DNA from: Cyclobacterium lianum
GTDB lineage: Bacteria; Bacteroidota; Bacteroidia; Cytophagales; Cyclobacteriaceae
Assembly: GCF_900143075.1 (NCBI RefSeq)
Contig: NZ_FRCY01000016.1
Location: 1 to 64,000, forward strand
Reading direction: 5' to 3'
Length of the DNA stretch: 64,000 bases
The position numbers and the translations under genes were made by a program. Shown piece by piece: positions 52,099 to 62,696 of the stretch. The stretch's first letter is position 1. The number at the start of each line of letters is the position of its first letter. The notes under the pieces are model-generated. The model saw only the letters and a list, made by a program, of their open reading frames with translations. It was not told the origin of the DNA and made no database searches.

Positions 52099-55000
52099 TT
52101 AATCCTGACTGGAAAGGTTTTTCAAGGGTTTTTCTTCCAGGCTGCGGTTGAGCAGGTAGGCAGAAACTCCCTGATTATTGATTCCTACGAGAAGCACTTT
52201 GAGATAGGACAAATTGATCACTTCCATTGATTTCACATCTCCATTAAAGGCAAGTCCGGAATCGGGCGTGCTTACATAAGTAAATGCTCCTGAACCGTTT
52301 CCCCTGAATAGCTGACCAAAATTGGCATCCATCACTCCCAACCTCAGGCGTGTGGTATTCTGGTTGCCGCCAAGGATAAAATCCAGATTGCCGTCATCAT
52401 CATAATCCAACACCGATATCGCTCCGGCAGGCGCATATTGGGCCTCCACCGGCAATTCACGCGGCACGAATTTCCCTTCCTTGTTTTCCAGATATATCGT
52501 TTTCAACTCATTGACCAGTAACTTGTCGGCTGCCGCTAACTGCTCTTCAGACAGGATATCTTCAATTCTTGCAGTTGAAAAAGAGGCATAATCTGTAAAT
52601 ACGCTACGCATACCATACATCTGATCCAATAGTTCGTCCCTACTCATAAAAGGATACGATTCTCCCATGATGTAGTGGTTCAATATAGGGTCTACCGATC
52701 CGTTGCCATCAAAATCTCCATACACCAGCGTCAAAGGTTCCTGCTCAGAAGCGCTCAATTGGCTGTTCAGACCGAAATTACCGACAAGTAAATCCAGGTC
52801 TCCATCCCTGTCGAAATCTGCTGCTTTTATTACGGACCATTTGCCTTTCAACTCCCGGTCAAAGTAATTTGCTGTCGCATTCTCAAAGCCACGTCCCTCC
52901 CGATTGAGGAAAACACTTACAGGCATCCAGTCGCCGACCAGTAGCAGGTCATCCCAGCCATCCTCATTCAAATCCATAACCTCCGCATCGGTGATCATTC
53001 CAATTTCATCAAGGCCCGGAAAAAGTGTTGGGCTTTTATTTTCAAATTGCCCCTTTCCATTATTTTGCAGGACATAGGATGCTGCAGCCTTTGGATATTG
53101 GCCCGGCACGGCCCTCCCGCCGACAAACAGGTCCAGGTCACCATCTCTATCTATGTCCATGGCTTTCACCACCGATCCGCTGCTGTAAATTTCTGGCAGC
53201 GATGAAACATCTTTTACAAAATTCCCTCCTCCCTGATTGATGTAAAGCCTGTCCTGTAGTTCGGGCGAGTCCCGGTCAAAATCGTGGTAACCTCCACTTA
53301 CCAGGTAAAGGTCCGGCAATCCATCCCCATTCGCATCGAAAAATAATGCGTCGGTAGTAGCAAATTTACTGTCTTCTTCGAGGTTCAGACCCTGAGATTC
53401 AACGAATTTACCGTTGGACACCTGAAAAAACAACTTACCTGGCCGGTCCTCTGCACCGCCTACAAAGACATCTGTAAACCCATTATTATTTACATCCGCT
53501 ACCGCCAGCACAGGCCCGGTAGGAGACAGCATGTGGCTCAGCAATGGCTGTCGTTTGAAATCGTTGTAGCCGGGTTCCAAATGTTCGTAATTAAAAGGTG
53601 GTACTATGGGCGTAAACGCTGCTTGCTCAGTCCTTTCCACCCCATCAGTGGTCCTCATGGCTTCATCCTCTCGCAACGCCAACAAGCGGTTGACCTTTAT
53701 GTCCCTGATCCACTGTTCTTTGCCTGAAGGCCATCGGATGTGCAGCGAATCTACCATTGGGGCCTGCCCCAGGCCTACATGTAGCTTATGGCTCACAGAA
53801 GATTGAAATCCTCTGGAGGGTTGCTGTTCGAAATACTGCTTTTGTCCGTCGACATAGACGGTGATTTTTGCCCCTATCCCAGAAGTATTCATTCCCTGCC
53901 CCCGCAGCCTTAACTGCAGGAAATTTGCCATTTCCCCACCCCCTGTGAGTTTATTTCTGAAAATGCCGGCCGCTGCATTGAGATGGTTTACTACCAGGTC
54001 CAGCGAACCATCATTATCCAGGTCCGCATAAGCCGCTCCGTTGGAAAATGCGGGTTCCCCAAAGCCCCAGGCTGCAGACATGTCTTTAAACCTGGTGCCG
54101 GCTTCATTTTTATAGATGTAGTCATGGACCGGGGTAGACTCCATGCTGGTCACCAGGTGAAGGGTGTCAGCCTTTTCGCCGTCTCTTGCTTTGCTGAAGT
54201 AGTAATCGCCTTTGTATTTAAGAAAATCCCGGTTCGTATAATCCCGGTAGTAGCCGTTGCTGACGAACAGGTCCTTCCATCCGTCGTTGTCAAAGTCTGC
54301 AAAAAATGCGGCCCAACTCCAGTCCGTATTTGAAATACCTGCCAACTGTCCTACTTCACTGAAAAATCCGGATCCCTGATTCACATGAAGCATGTTCCGC
54401 ATGTTTTGATGGTAAAACCCTTCCATCACCATCAGCGCATATTGCTCGTAATTTTCAGGTCCGTACAGCAATTTTTGCCGCCTATTGTCCTCAGGAAGCA
54501 TATCCAATGTAAAGAGATCCGATAGACCGTCATTGTTGATATCACTGATATCTGAGCCCATGGAAAAATAAGAGATGTGTTGTAAATAATCCGTAAGCCT
54601 TTCGGAAAAGGTACCGTCACCGTTGTTGATGTACAGATAGTCTGGTTCAATGTAATCGTTGGAGACATACAGATCGGGATATCCGTTTCCGGTGATATCC
54701 GATACGGCAATGCCCAGACCGAAACCCATGGAATTGCCTTTGATGCCCGCCTGCTCGCTGATATCGCGAAAATATCCGTTGTCATTTCTAAATAGTTTAT
54801 CTCCGGCAAACTCATTCCGGTCCTTCCGCTTGGCGTCAAAATCAATTTCGTTGATCACCTGCGTATTGTGGTTGAGCAGATACATGTCCAGATCCCCATC
54901 CAGGTCAAAATCGAAAAATAAAGCCTGTATGCTATTGGCCGGGTCTGCCAACCCGTATTTTTCGGCTGACTCCACAAAGGTGCCGTCAGTCTGGTTGATA

Positions 55001-55437
55001 AACAATTGATTTTTGCGATCCGAGGCAGCCCCCTTTCCCGAATAACAGACATAGATATCCAGGTAGCCATCTCCGTTGATATCGACCATGGTGGTACCTG
55101 TAGTCCAGGCATCTCGTCCCCCCACTCCGGCCGCCCGGGTAATGTCCTTAAATTTGAAATCCCCCAGATTCTGATACAACCGGTTGGAGCTCATATTCCC
55201 GGTAAAAAAAAGGTCATCCAATCCATCATTGTTGATGTCACCTATAGCCACCCCTCCACCGTTGTAGAAATATTCGTAGGTAAGGATATTGGAAAATTCA
55301 TCCTCTCTGAGGTTATTCTGAAATTTGACACCTGTTTTTCGGGGAGGCAACTTTTCAAAACCCTGGGGCAAAGCCTGCCAGACAGGCAACAATACCAGCA
55401 AACAGATCTTAAACAAATGTGTGTATACGGGCAGCAT
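52099..55437 (-). CDS. Large FG-GAP/VCBS repeat protein with ASPIC/UnbV domain
   Basis: A 1112-residue secreted protein (this start gives signal peptide region LFKICLLVLLPVWQALPQG; an upstream ATG at 55488 is an alternative). It has many calcium-binding FG-GAP/VCBS repeats of the form GDINNDGLDDLFFTGN and DINGDGYLDIYVCY, so beta-propellers are expected, then a central ASPIC/UnbV segment (IGAKITVYVDGQKQYFEQQP), followed by a second FG-GAP series (DVNNNGFTDVFVGGA). This CRTAC-like architecture is common near SusCD loci and in surface proteins, but no enzyme activity is established. It is divergent from the propeller lipoprotein at 55658. Confidence 0.87.
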   Translation of the reverse strand: MLPVYTHLFKICLLVLLPVWQALPQGFEKLPPRKTGVKFQNNLREDEFSNILTYEYFYNGGGVAIGDINNDGLDDLFFTGNMSSNRLYQNLGDFKFKDITRAAGVGGRDAWTTGTTMVDINGDGYLDIYVCYSGKGAASDRKNQLFINQTDGTFVESAEKYGLADPANSIQALFFDFDLDGDLDMYLLNHNTQVINEIDFDAKRKDRNEFAGDKLFRNDNGYFRDISEQAGIKGNSMGFGLGIAVSDITGNGYPDLYVSNDYIEPDYLYINNGDGTFSERLTDYLQHISYFSMGSDISDINNDGLSDLFTLDMLPEDNRRQKLLYGPENYEQYALMVMEGFYHQNMRNMLHVNQGSGFFSEVGQLAGISNTDWSWAAFFADFDNDGWKDLFVSNGYYRDYTNRDFLKYKGDYYFSKARDGEKADTLHLVTSMESTPVHDYIYKNEAGTRFKDMSAAWGFGEPAFSNGAAYADLDNDGSLDLVVNHLNAAAGIFRNKLTGGGEMANFLQLRLRGQGMNTSGIGAKITVYVDGQKQYFEQQPSRGFQSSVSHKLHVGLGQAPMVDSLHIRWPSGKEQWIRDIKVNRLLALREDEAMRTTDGVERTEQAAFTPIVPPFNYEHLEPGYNDFKRQPLLSHMLSPTGPVLAVADVNNNGFTDVFVGGAEDRPGKLFFQVSNGKFVESQGLNLEEDSKFATTDALFFDANGDGLPDLYLVSGGYHDFDRDSPELQDRLYINQGGGNFVKDVSSLPEIYSSGSVVKAMDIDRDGDLDLFVGGRAVPGQYPKAAASYVLQNNGKGQFENKSPTLFPGLDEIGMITDAEVMDLNEDGWDDLLLVGDWMPVSVFLNREGRGFENATANYFDRELKGKWSVIKAADFDRDGDLDLLVGNFGLNSQLSASEQEPLTLVYGDFDGNGSVDPILNHYIMGESYPFMSRDELLDQMYGMRSVFTDYASFSTARIEDILSEEQLAAADKLLVNELKTIYLENKEGKFVPRELPVEAQYAPAGAISVLDYDDDGNLDFILGGNQNTTRLRLGVMDANFGQLFRGNGSGAFTYVSTPDSGLAFNGDVKSMEVINLSYLKVLLVGINNQGVSAYLLNRSLEEKPLKNLSSQD

Positions 55438-55657
55438 ATTCAATTGTTTGTGCAAGTTCAAGGCACCTGAGCCTTTGACTTTTTCCATTTTGTTCAAGTA
55501 AATCTACATTTTTCCGGCCGGTAACACAATAGTCAATAAAATAGTCTGTCTACTTTTCATTATACTTTCTTTTACCGGAAACAATTGTCTCTGGTAAAAA
55601 TTAAAATCCCAGATAATAAGTATATTGAAAGAAATTGTCAATACAGCCTTCTCATAA

Positions 55658-57172
55658 ATGAAAATACCGGTCGCTTTTAAATCCATTCTTTTTTGCCTGC
55701 TGCCTGGTCTGGTTTTTTTGACCAGTGCCTGCCAGAAAAAAGAAAAAAGCACACTTGTCTGGGAATCCAGCTTTCCGATCATTGGGTCTCAGTCGTCTCC
55801 CCGTTCTGTCGACCTGAACGGAGATGGTCTGTTGGATTTTGTAATGGGTGCCGGAAAGAACGAGTTTGAATACAGCGAATATGGAATATTGGCTATCAAT
55901 GGGGCCGATGGCCAACTGCTATGGCATGCAGAAACGATGGATCAGGTCTATGGAGCTGCCACCTTTCATGATGTCAATGGAGATGAAATAGCAGACATCT
56001 TTATTGGCGGCAGAGGTCCGCATTTAAAGGGCATCGACGGTAGATCCGGAGCGTTGATCTGGGCCTATGACAGCAGCAAATATCTGGACCACCCTGTCCT
56101 GAAACACGCGCGGTTTAATTTTAACAGCAGTGTTCTCCTCCCAGATCAAAATGGGAACGGAATGCCGGAATTGCTGATCACCAATGGTGGTAATGCCAAA
56201 GCAGCTCCATTCGAAACGCAAGAACGCTACCCGGGAATTCTGATGGTCGTCGATACTTTCTCCGGAGAAGTTATCGCTGCAGACAGCATGCCTGACGGGC
56301 AAGAAACCTACATGTCTCCGGTTTTTTTGCCGGATGGGGAAAACAATAGTCCGATGGTCATCTTCGGAACGGGCGGAGAAACCCTATCCGGAAGCCTGTA
56401 TATCGCAAAATTGGAAGACTTGATGAATAATGACCTTTCCGATGCCAGGGTGCTGGTCTCTGAAAAGGATCACGGCTTTATCGCATCACCGGTGCTGGCG
56501 GATCTCGACCGGGACGGAAAGCTGGACATCATCACGATTTCCCATGCAAGCACCATTTCGGCCATTTCAGGCGAATCGTATGAGCTATTCTGGCAGGTAC
56601 AGCTACCAGGAACGGAAAGCAGCAATACCTTTGCCGTAGGTCAGTTTACCGATGACGAAGTACCCGATCTTTTTACTTTTGTCAGCAAGGGTGTGTGGCC
56701 CCAAAATACCGGTTCCATTCAGGTGCTTATAGATGGACATACCGGCACCATACTCAAAAGAAAAGAATTGGGTTGTACCGGATTCTCCTCACCGATTGCC
56801 TACGACCTTAATAAAGATGGTACAGATGAGGTGATTTTCAGCATCAATGAATATGATTGCAGCCGGGCCATTGATGACAAATCTGCCTTCATCATTGAAA
56901 ATAAGCTGCTGCTAATGGATTTCAAATCAGATGAAATCCATACGCTGGATCAGTCCCGGGGCTTTAAAAATATTTTTTCCAGTCCCTGGCTGGGAGATAT
57001 TGATGGAGATGGTTTTCTGGATTTGGTACATGCCCAATATTTCAGCCACAGCGACATACTTTCCTTTCTTGGCATGAGGGTAAAACGAATTGATCTCCCT
57101 ATCCGAATGGGGAGGGATCCGGTTTGGGGAGCCTTTATGGGGTCAGAAGGGAATGGGATTTATCCAAAATAA
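55658..57172 (+). CDS. PQQ-like/FG-GAP beta-propeller lipoprotein
   Basis: A 504-residue protein with a lipoprotein signal (LLPGLVFLTSAC, Cys24 or near) and about seven repeats combining PQQ-like motifs (AINGADGQLLWHAETMDQVYG, GIDGRSGALIWAYD) and FG-GAP calcium sites (VDLNGDGLLDFVMGAG, LADLDRDGKLDIITIS, YDLNKDGTDEVIFS). It is likely a surface- or periplasm-anchored beta-propeller that binds a ligand or partner protein. It is divergent from the large FG-GAP protein and convergent with susD. Confidence 0.82.
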   Translation: MKIPVAFKSILFCLLPGLVFLTSACQKKEKSTLVWESSFPIIGSQSSPRSVDLNGDGLLDFVMGAGKNEFEYSEYGILAINGADGQLLWHAETMDQVYGAATFHDVNGDEIADIFIGGRGPHLKGIDGRSGALIWAYDSSKYLDHPVLKHARFNFNSSVLLPDQNGNGMPELLITNGGNAKAAPFETQERYPGILMVVDTFSGEVIAADSMPDGQETYMSPVFLPDGENNSPMVIFGTGGETLSGSLYIAKLEDLMNNDLSDARVLVSEKDHGFIASPVLADLDRDGKLDIITISHASTISAISGESYELFWQVQLPGTESSNTFAVGQFTDDEVPDLFTFVSKGVWPQNTGSIQVLIDGHTGTILKRKELGCTGFSSPIAYDLNKDGTDEVIFSINEYDCSRAIDDKSAFIIENKLLLMDFKSDEIHTLDQSRGFKNIFSSPWLGDIDGDGFLDLVHAQYFSHSDILSFLGMRVKRIDLPIRMGRDPVWGAFMGSEGNGIYPK

Positions 57173-57196
57173 AGGGGCACCTGGAAAGGCACCCCT
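57165..57196 (-). terminator. Probable terminator of susCD
   Basis: AGGGG (57173-57177) pairs with CCCCT (57192-57196), with a CCT/AGG inner pairing around a GGAA loop. On the minus strand the hairpin is followed by a T-rich stretch. It sits between the convergent propeller lipoprotein and the susD-like gene. Confidence 0.5.
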
Positions 57197-57226
57197 AATG
57201 TTTACAATAAGTTTAATTTAGGTCCA

Positions 57227-58831
57227 TCAATCGGCCGTATCCCACCATACCCTCGTAAGGAAGATATCTGGCAGGGTAGCCCCAGCCTGAAAGTTCTCGT
57301 TTGTAGCCGCCTCTGCCGCGGGATACCTGAGCTTTCTCATGATCTGACCCTGAGTTACATTTCCAGGATAATTGGTAGGTGTCAGTTGAGGATAACCGGT
57401 TCTTCTCCAGTCGGACCAGGCGTCCCACCAGTTGAAAAACTTGCTTACCCACATTTGTTCGCCAATCATCTCAAGTGCCGGCTTATCAGCCCCATAGGGG
57501 TGTCTTGCCAGATAGGCGCTTACCTCCGCATCAGAGACAGTAAGTGACTCGTCAAATGGCGTATACATCTGCATGGCGCCCTTCACGCCTTCGTTATAGT
57601 GCTGCTCAGCAGTACCTGAAATCCCTGAGCCTATACCGCGTTCCAGTGCCTCAGCCTGCAAGAAGGCCGACTCAGCAAAATTCATCAGCATATATGGACT
57701 ATCTCGCTGCAGCATCAGGTAGTTGATTCTGGAGTAGGTAGATACCTGGTCTACAGGACCTCCTTCGATCTCTTCCAGCCCGGCGGCATCATACCCGTTT
57801 GGCATACCTTTTTGCTCCAGCGGATTGGTGTTGATAGGCGTCCAGGAAACGGCAGACCAGTCTGCTATGCCTCCACTAATGATCATCAGCCGGGGGTCCA
57901 CCTCATCAGCGGTAGTGGCGCCAGCCTTCAGCCATTCTACCATGGTGTCACTCAAATAGCTGGGTTGTCCACCATCACCGGGATAAAATGCCCTGGAAAT
58001 GCCATTCTGGTTGATCCAAAGGCTGGGTCCTTCTGACATGGGTACCCAGGCATTGTCCTCATTGCTCTGCATAACCCCACCGGCAATGGCTTTGGTTACG
58101 TACTCATCTGCCAACTGCGGAGCTACATCAGACACCCTCATGGCCAGTCGCAACATCAGGGAGTAGCCAAAACGCTTCCACTTCGCTATATCTCCGTCAA
58201 AAATGATATCTGCTCTGGCAAAACCATCGTCCGGGTTGGACGTGCTGATGGCTGCAGTGGCTTCCTCCAGCTCCTGGAGGAGGTGAGGATAGATTTCAGA
58301 CTGGGGATCGTATTCCGGAAAGAAAACACCTTCCATACCCTGTAAGGCGTCAAAGTAAGGTATATTGCCATAGAAATCTGTCAGCCTGTGGAAATTCAAT
58401 ACCCGCATGATCCTGGCGGCATTTCGGGTATTGATTTTATTCCCCTCATCATAGCCACCCGGACCGGTCTGACGGATCACTTCAGAGATGTTCTTCAATG
58501 CATCGCCATAGAAAAACTCAAAAGGGGCATTGTTGGACTCGAAGTTTTCCTGGTACTTGTCCCCCGGCGCAATGCCTCCACCGGCGTTGGCCAGGTGTTG
58601 GATCAGGTAGGCGGTCATGCCTATATTGGTTCGCCAGTCGATGTAGCGGTTGTCTCCTGCCGAACCTCCTGAAGCAGAGCCGAGCTGGGCTGCAGTAAAC
58701 ATGAAATTGAGATCAATTTCGTTTACTGCCTGTGGATTGATATTCAAATCGTGCAAATCTTCGGTATCACAAGCGGTCAAAGAAATGCAGATTGCCAAAC
58801 CAAAAAAGAGAAATCTGTTTATTATTTTCAT
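57227..58831 (-). CDS. SusD/RagB family nutrient-binding outer-membrane lipoprotein
   Basis: A 534-residue surface lipoprotein (FLFFGLAICISLTAC, lipobox SLTAC) with the SusD fold: N-terminal TPR-like helices (NEIDLNFMFTAAQLG), RIMRVLNFHRLTDFYGNIPYFDA and the C-terminal IGEQMWVSKFFNWWDAWSDW. It captures the substrate and passes it to the TonB-dependent partner. It lies 20 bp after the SusC-like gene and ends at a terminator-like hairpin. The substrate cannot be predicted, because no glycosidase or peptidase is next to the pair. It belongs to the shorter SusD subfamily common in Cytophagales. Confidence 0.92.
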   Translation of the reverse strand: MKIINRFLFFGLAICISLTACDTEDLHDLNINPQAVNEIDLNFMFTAAQLGSASGGSAGDNRYIDWRTNIGMTAYLIQHLANAGGGIAPGDKYQENFESNNAPFEFFYGDALKNISEVIRQTGPGGYDEGNKINTRNAARIMRVLNFHRLTDFYGNIPYFDALQGMEGVFFPEYDPQSEIYPHLLQELEEATAAISTSNPDDGFARADIIFDGDIAKWKRFGYSLMLRLAMRVSDVAPQLADEYVTKAIAGGVMQSNEDNAWVPMSEGPSLWINQNGISRAFYPGDGGQPSYLSDTMVEWLKAGATTADEVDPRLMIISGGIADWSAVSWTPINTNPLEQKGMPNGYDAAGLEEIEGGPVDQVSTYSRINYLMLQRDSPYMLMNFAESAFLQAEALERGIGSGISGTAEQHYNEGVKGAMQMYTPFDESLTVSDAEVSAYLARHPYGADKPALEMIGEQMWVSKFFNWWDAWSDWRRTGYPQLTPTNYPGNVTQGQIMRKLRYPAAEAATNENFQAGATLPDIFLTRVWWDTAD

Positions 58832-58851
58832 GGTAATTTTTCCTTTAGTGA

Positions 58852-61800
58852 TTAAAACGTCGCCCTAACATTGAATCCAAATGTCCTGGTCTGTGGCATA
58901 CCAAAGTAATCCAGTCCCTGACCGTTACCTGATGAATAGCCTGATTCAGGATCAATGTTTTCTACATTCTTCCAGAGTATAGATAGGTTTCTGCCGACGA
59001 AAGATATGTTCAGGTTGGTGAACGGCGTATTACTCAGAATACTTCTCGGAAAATTGTACCCAAAGGTCACCTGCCTCAGCTTGGCAAAAGAACCATCGTA
59101 GACAAAGAAATCCTGCACCCTGTTGCCCATCTGGTTCCAGTAATTGTTGGCCTCTCCGGGAGACAGCGTCTTGGTAAATGACTCATAAATGGGATCTCCA
59201 TCGGCATCCGTACCCGACTGTATTACACCAGACACTGTAAGTGGCTCTTCTCCTGCACGACCCTGAAGGGTCTGCTTGTGAAGCCCCCATTGGGTAAGCC
59301 TGACATTGGTTCCGGAATACAAGTCGCCTCCAATTCTGAAATCGACCAGTGCAGACAGATTAAATCCCTTGAAGGTAATGCTGTTGTTCACCCCTCCGGT
59401 CCAATCCGGGATGCCATTTCCGATGACCTCCATCTGATCCGATTGTACCGGTGCACCGTTCTCTTCAAATACAGGCTGTCCGTCCGGAGATTTCTTCTGT
59501 ACCCATCCTGCAAGCACGCCAAACGGATAACCGGTACGGTGCTGCACGAATACGGTTCTCGTTCTGGGCTCCTCCACATTAAGTATACTGCTGCCTTCTA
59601 TGAGTGAGATCACCTCATTTCTGTTTCTGGCTACGTTGAACGAAATGTCCCAGTTGAAACTATTGGTTCTTACAGGGGAGCCGGTAAGCAGAACTTCTAT
59701 GCCTCTGTTTTCCATTTCACCCAGATTGACCAGGGTAGAGCCAAAGCCGGAAGCCCTGGAAACCTGTGCATTCAACTGGTCATCGGTACTGCGCTGACGA
59801 TAATAGGTGAAGTCCAGTCCCAACCTGTTCTGGAAAAACCGAACATCAAAACCCATTTCAATCTCTGTAGATAATAGGGGTTTTAAAAATCTATTGGGAA
59901 TGGTGCCTGCATTGCCTCCTGCAGTAGCAAATGAGGCCATCGCTACCTGATTTCCGCCAAAGTCGATTGCCGGTGCTCCCAAGAGAGAATATACATTTTG
60001 TATTTGATAGGGACCTACGGTAGAGTTACCCACCCTGGCCCAGGAACCTCTGATTTTACCGAAACTAAGCCAAACGGGCAATTCCGTCAGGGCATCTGAA
60101 AACACAAAACTTCCGCCTAAAGAAGGGTAGGTAATATCATTGAACTGTGGATCCAGTACAGAGAACCAATCTGTTCTTCCCGTTGCGGTAAGAAAAATTA
60201 TGTTCTTGTAGCTGACCTCCGCTGAGCCAAAAACAGAATTGATCCCCCAGCCGGAGTACCCATAACCAAAGTTTCGGGTCACTGTATTGTTGATCGCATG
60301 GAAGAAAGGAACGTTGAATCCCTGACCGTTGGCTGAAATGGTCTCATCTTCCCTTCTCATCCTGTTGGCACCGACAAAGGCATTCAATGCAAAATCGCCA
60401 AACTGCCGGTCATAGCCCAGCATGGCTTCCAGGTTGATTTCATTCACCCTTCGCTCGCTTTCGCTCATACTGCCATTTCTGTCATAGCCGGTTCCCTGAG
60501 GGGTCAAAGTGGTACCTCTTCTGGTAAACCAGTCCATTCCCGCCCTTCCTGATAGGTACAGGTGATCAGTGATATCATACCGCAGGGATCCTGAAGTGAT
60601 GATCCTGTCTCTGGTATCGTCGATCGACAGTTGATAGGTAGAAAAATAAGGGTTTTGTCCCCAGGGATTGTTTGTCATCAGGTATTCCTCCTGCTCGGCA
60701 AAACCCCAGGTGCTCAGCAAGTCCGGATCTGTGCCTACCGGTATGGTACCCAATCGATTCGGATCTCCCTTACCCCACTCTACATTGACATTCGGCGGAA
60801 GGGCAAAAATGGACTGAAAGGCATTTCCCGGTGAATCCGATAACCTGGGTCTGTTTTTAGTTCTCTCATTAGAGTAGAGTACCTTGGCATCGAAGGTGAG
60901 TTTTTTGCCAAACTTACCATTGGTGGCTATGGACATATTCAATCGGTCAAAGCCAGCATTGGGAACCACAGAGGTACTCCTCATGTCTGTGGCATTGAAT
61001 CGAAAGGTCTGGGCTTCGCTACCACCGGAAAGTGAAATACTGTTGGTGTAGGCAGCACCGGTTTCATAAAAGCGGTTCCAGTTGTCTCCTGCATAAACAT
61101 AGGGGCGCTCTACTCCATCAAAATGCATGGAAGTACCTGTGCCCAATCGCTCTCCCCAGGCTTGCGTACCCCAGTCATAGCCCTGCCGTACGGTAGTAGG
61201 CCTTTCTGCGGCGCCGGTTATCTGATCGCCCTGGAATCTTCCCGATCCGAATTCTGTCTGCAGATCGGTTTGATTGTTGATTCGCTCGAATACCACATTG
61301 GAGTTTACCTCTACTCCGATTCCCCGCTGTGCGGTCCCCCTTTTGGTGGTAATCAATATGACGCCGTTTGCAGCTCTGGATCCATAAAGGGCTGCAGCAC
61401 TGGCACCTTTCAATACGGACATGGACTCAATGTCATCCGGATTGACGCTTGTCATCCCATCACCCTGGTCAGCGCCCCCCCAGACACCCGCCTGGCCAAA
61501 GTTAGTGTTGTCCATCGGAATACCATCAATGACGTAGAGCGGTTGATTGCCTCCCTGCAGCGATGTATTGCCCCTGATGATGACCCTGGATGAGCCTGCG
61601 GGTCCGGATGCTACATTGCTGACGTTCACTCCGGCCACCCTACCTGCCAACTGGTTGGCTATATTGTTTTCGCGGGCCTGAGTAAACTCCTCTCCTCCTA
61701 CTTCTGTAATCGAATACTGCAAGGCCCTCACATTTCTTTCAATGCCAAGTGCAGTAACAACCACTTCAGATAATTCCTCAGCATCCTCGGCGAGGATGAC

Positions 61801-62076
61801 GTTTATCGTATTGCGATTGCCGACTGTCTGCTCAACAGTCTCAAATCCCAGATAGGAAAACACAAGCACTGTCTCTGATCCAGGAACATTCAGGCTGTAA
61901 TTCCCATCCACATCTGTGGCCGTACCGGTAGATGTCCCCTTGATCAATACCGAAACGCCCGGAAGGGGCAAACCATCGGCCTGACCGGTAACCTTTCCGG
62001 TGACGGTTTGTGCCAAAACACTGCCACTCAAAGTGGTCAGCATTAAAAGGCAGACAATAAGTAATAGGTTTTTCAT
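58852..62076 (-). CDS. SusC/RagA family TonB-linked outer-membrane protein
   Basis: A 1074-residue TonB-dependent transporter. The start at 62076 gives a signal peptide (LLLIVCLLMLTTLSGSVLAQ), followed by the carboxypeptidase-like domain (VTGKVTGQADGLPLPGVSVLIKG), the SusC signature SEVVVTALGIERN, the plug domain with LAGRVAGVNVSN, PLYVIDGIPMDNTNFG and IESMSVLKGASAAALYGSRAANGVILITTKRG, and the 22-strand barrel ending at FGFNVRATF. The longer frame to 62127 adds 17 residues without signal-peptide character. It forms a transporter with the downstream SusD-like lipoprotein. No anti-sigma/ECF regulator pair is adjacent. Confidence 0.95.
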   Translation of the reverse strand: MKNLLLIVCLLMLTTLSGSVLAQTVTGKVTGQADGLPLPGVSVLIKGTSTGTATDVDGNYSLNVPGSETVLVFSYLGFETVEQTVGNRNTINVILAEDAEELSEVVVTALGIERNVRALQYSITEVGGEEFTQARENNIANQLAGRVAGVNVSNVASGPAGSSRVIIRGNTSLQGGNQPLYVIDGIPMDNTNFGQAGVWGGADQGDGMTSVNPDDIESMSVLKGASAAALYGSRAANGVILITTKRGTAQRGIGVEVNSNVVFERINNQTDLQTEFGSGRFQGDQITGAAERPTTVRQGYDWGTQAWGERLGTGTSMHFDGVERPYVYAGDNWNRFYETGAAYTNSISLSGGSEAQTFRFNATDMRSTSVVPNAGFDRLNMSIATNGKFGKKLTFDAKVLYSNERTKNRPRLSDSPGNAFQSIFALPPNVNVEWGKGDPNRLGTIPVGTDPDLLSTWGFAEQEEYLMTNNPWGQNPYFSTYQLSIDDTRDRIITSGSLRYDITDHLYLSGRAGMDWFTRRGTTLTPQGTGYDRNGSMSESERRVNEINLEAMLGYDRQFGDFALNAFVGANRMRREDETISANGQGFNVPFFHAINNTVTRNFGYGYSGWGINSVFGSAEVSYKNIIFLTATGRTDWFSVLDPQFNDITYPSLGGSFVFSDALTELPVWLSFGKIRGSWARVGNSTVGPYQIQNVYSLLGAPAIDFGGNQVAMASFATAGGNAGTIPNRFLKPLLSTEIEMGFDVRFFQNRLGLDFTYYRQRSTDDQLNAQVSRASGFGSTLVNLGEMENRGIEVLLTGSPVRTNSFNWDISFNVARNRNEVISLIEGSSILNVEEPRTRTVFVQHRTGYPFGVLAGWVQKKSPDGQPVFEENGAPVQSDQMEVIGNGIPDWTGGVNNSITFKGFNLSALVDFRIGGDLYSGTNVRLTQWGLHKQTLQGRAGEEPLTVSGVIQSGTDADGDPIYESFTKTLSPGEANNYWNQMGNRVQDFFVYDGSFAKLRQVTFGYNFPRSILSNTPFTNLNISFVGRNLSILWKNVENIDPESGYSSGNGQGLDYFGMPQTRTFGFNVRATF

Positions 62077-62696
62077 AAAACGGATAATTTTGGATTTAAC
62101 ATGACTATTGCCCCAACCTCTGATCACCCCTGTTTACACCAATGGTCATGACTATCTGGAGACAAGCTGCCATGCAGAACAAAATATATTTTGCTCCTCT
62201 CTTCTCCCAACTCATAGGATTGGTTTTTACAATTGATAAACGGTCAATAAGGGCAATATTTATCAGAAATGTAAAATAATATAAGAAATAAAAAAAGAAT
62301 TGAAGTGAATATTTTTTCGTTCAAAAATTACATGATTGGCCAAACAAAAGCGGATAAACGTATTTTACCAGTAAACCGAAGATATATTGCTTAAGAGTAC
62401 AAGAGACCCAATTAAAAAACAACCTGATTCAGAAACCCAGTGAAAACATCCAATAAAATATAAAATTAAAATAAATTTTATGCTTAAAAGCTTACCTGAA
62501 AATGGTATCGCCTGGATTTAAACACCTAAAAACTGCATTCACTATCCAAGCCAAGCGGTCGAAAAATCCGGCGCATTAAATTCGGGACCGCATGTGAAGG
62601 GCATGCCGCCTGGTAGGTAGTGCTCAGAATGGTGACGTTTATTCGAAAAGCTGCCCGCCGGCGCAATCAAATCAGTGGTCTAAAGCTCCGTTGGAG
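62077..62696. other. Long AT-rich upstream region of the susCD operon
   Basis: About 620 bp without a supported gene. The SusC-proximal 300 bp are AT-rich and should contain the promoter, but I found no clear TAnnTTTG on the minus strand. The distal part (about 62500-62690) has short frames with no recognisable family. No tRNA, repeat or regulator gene was seen. Confidence 0.5.
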
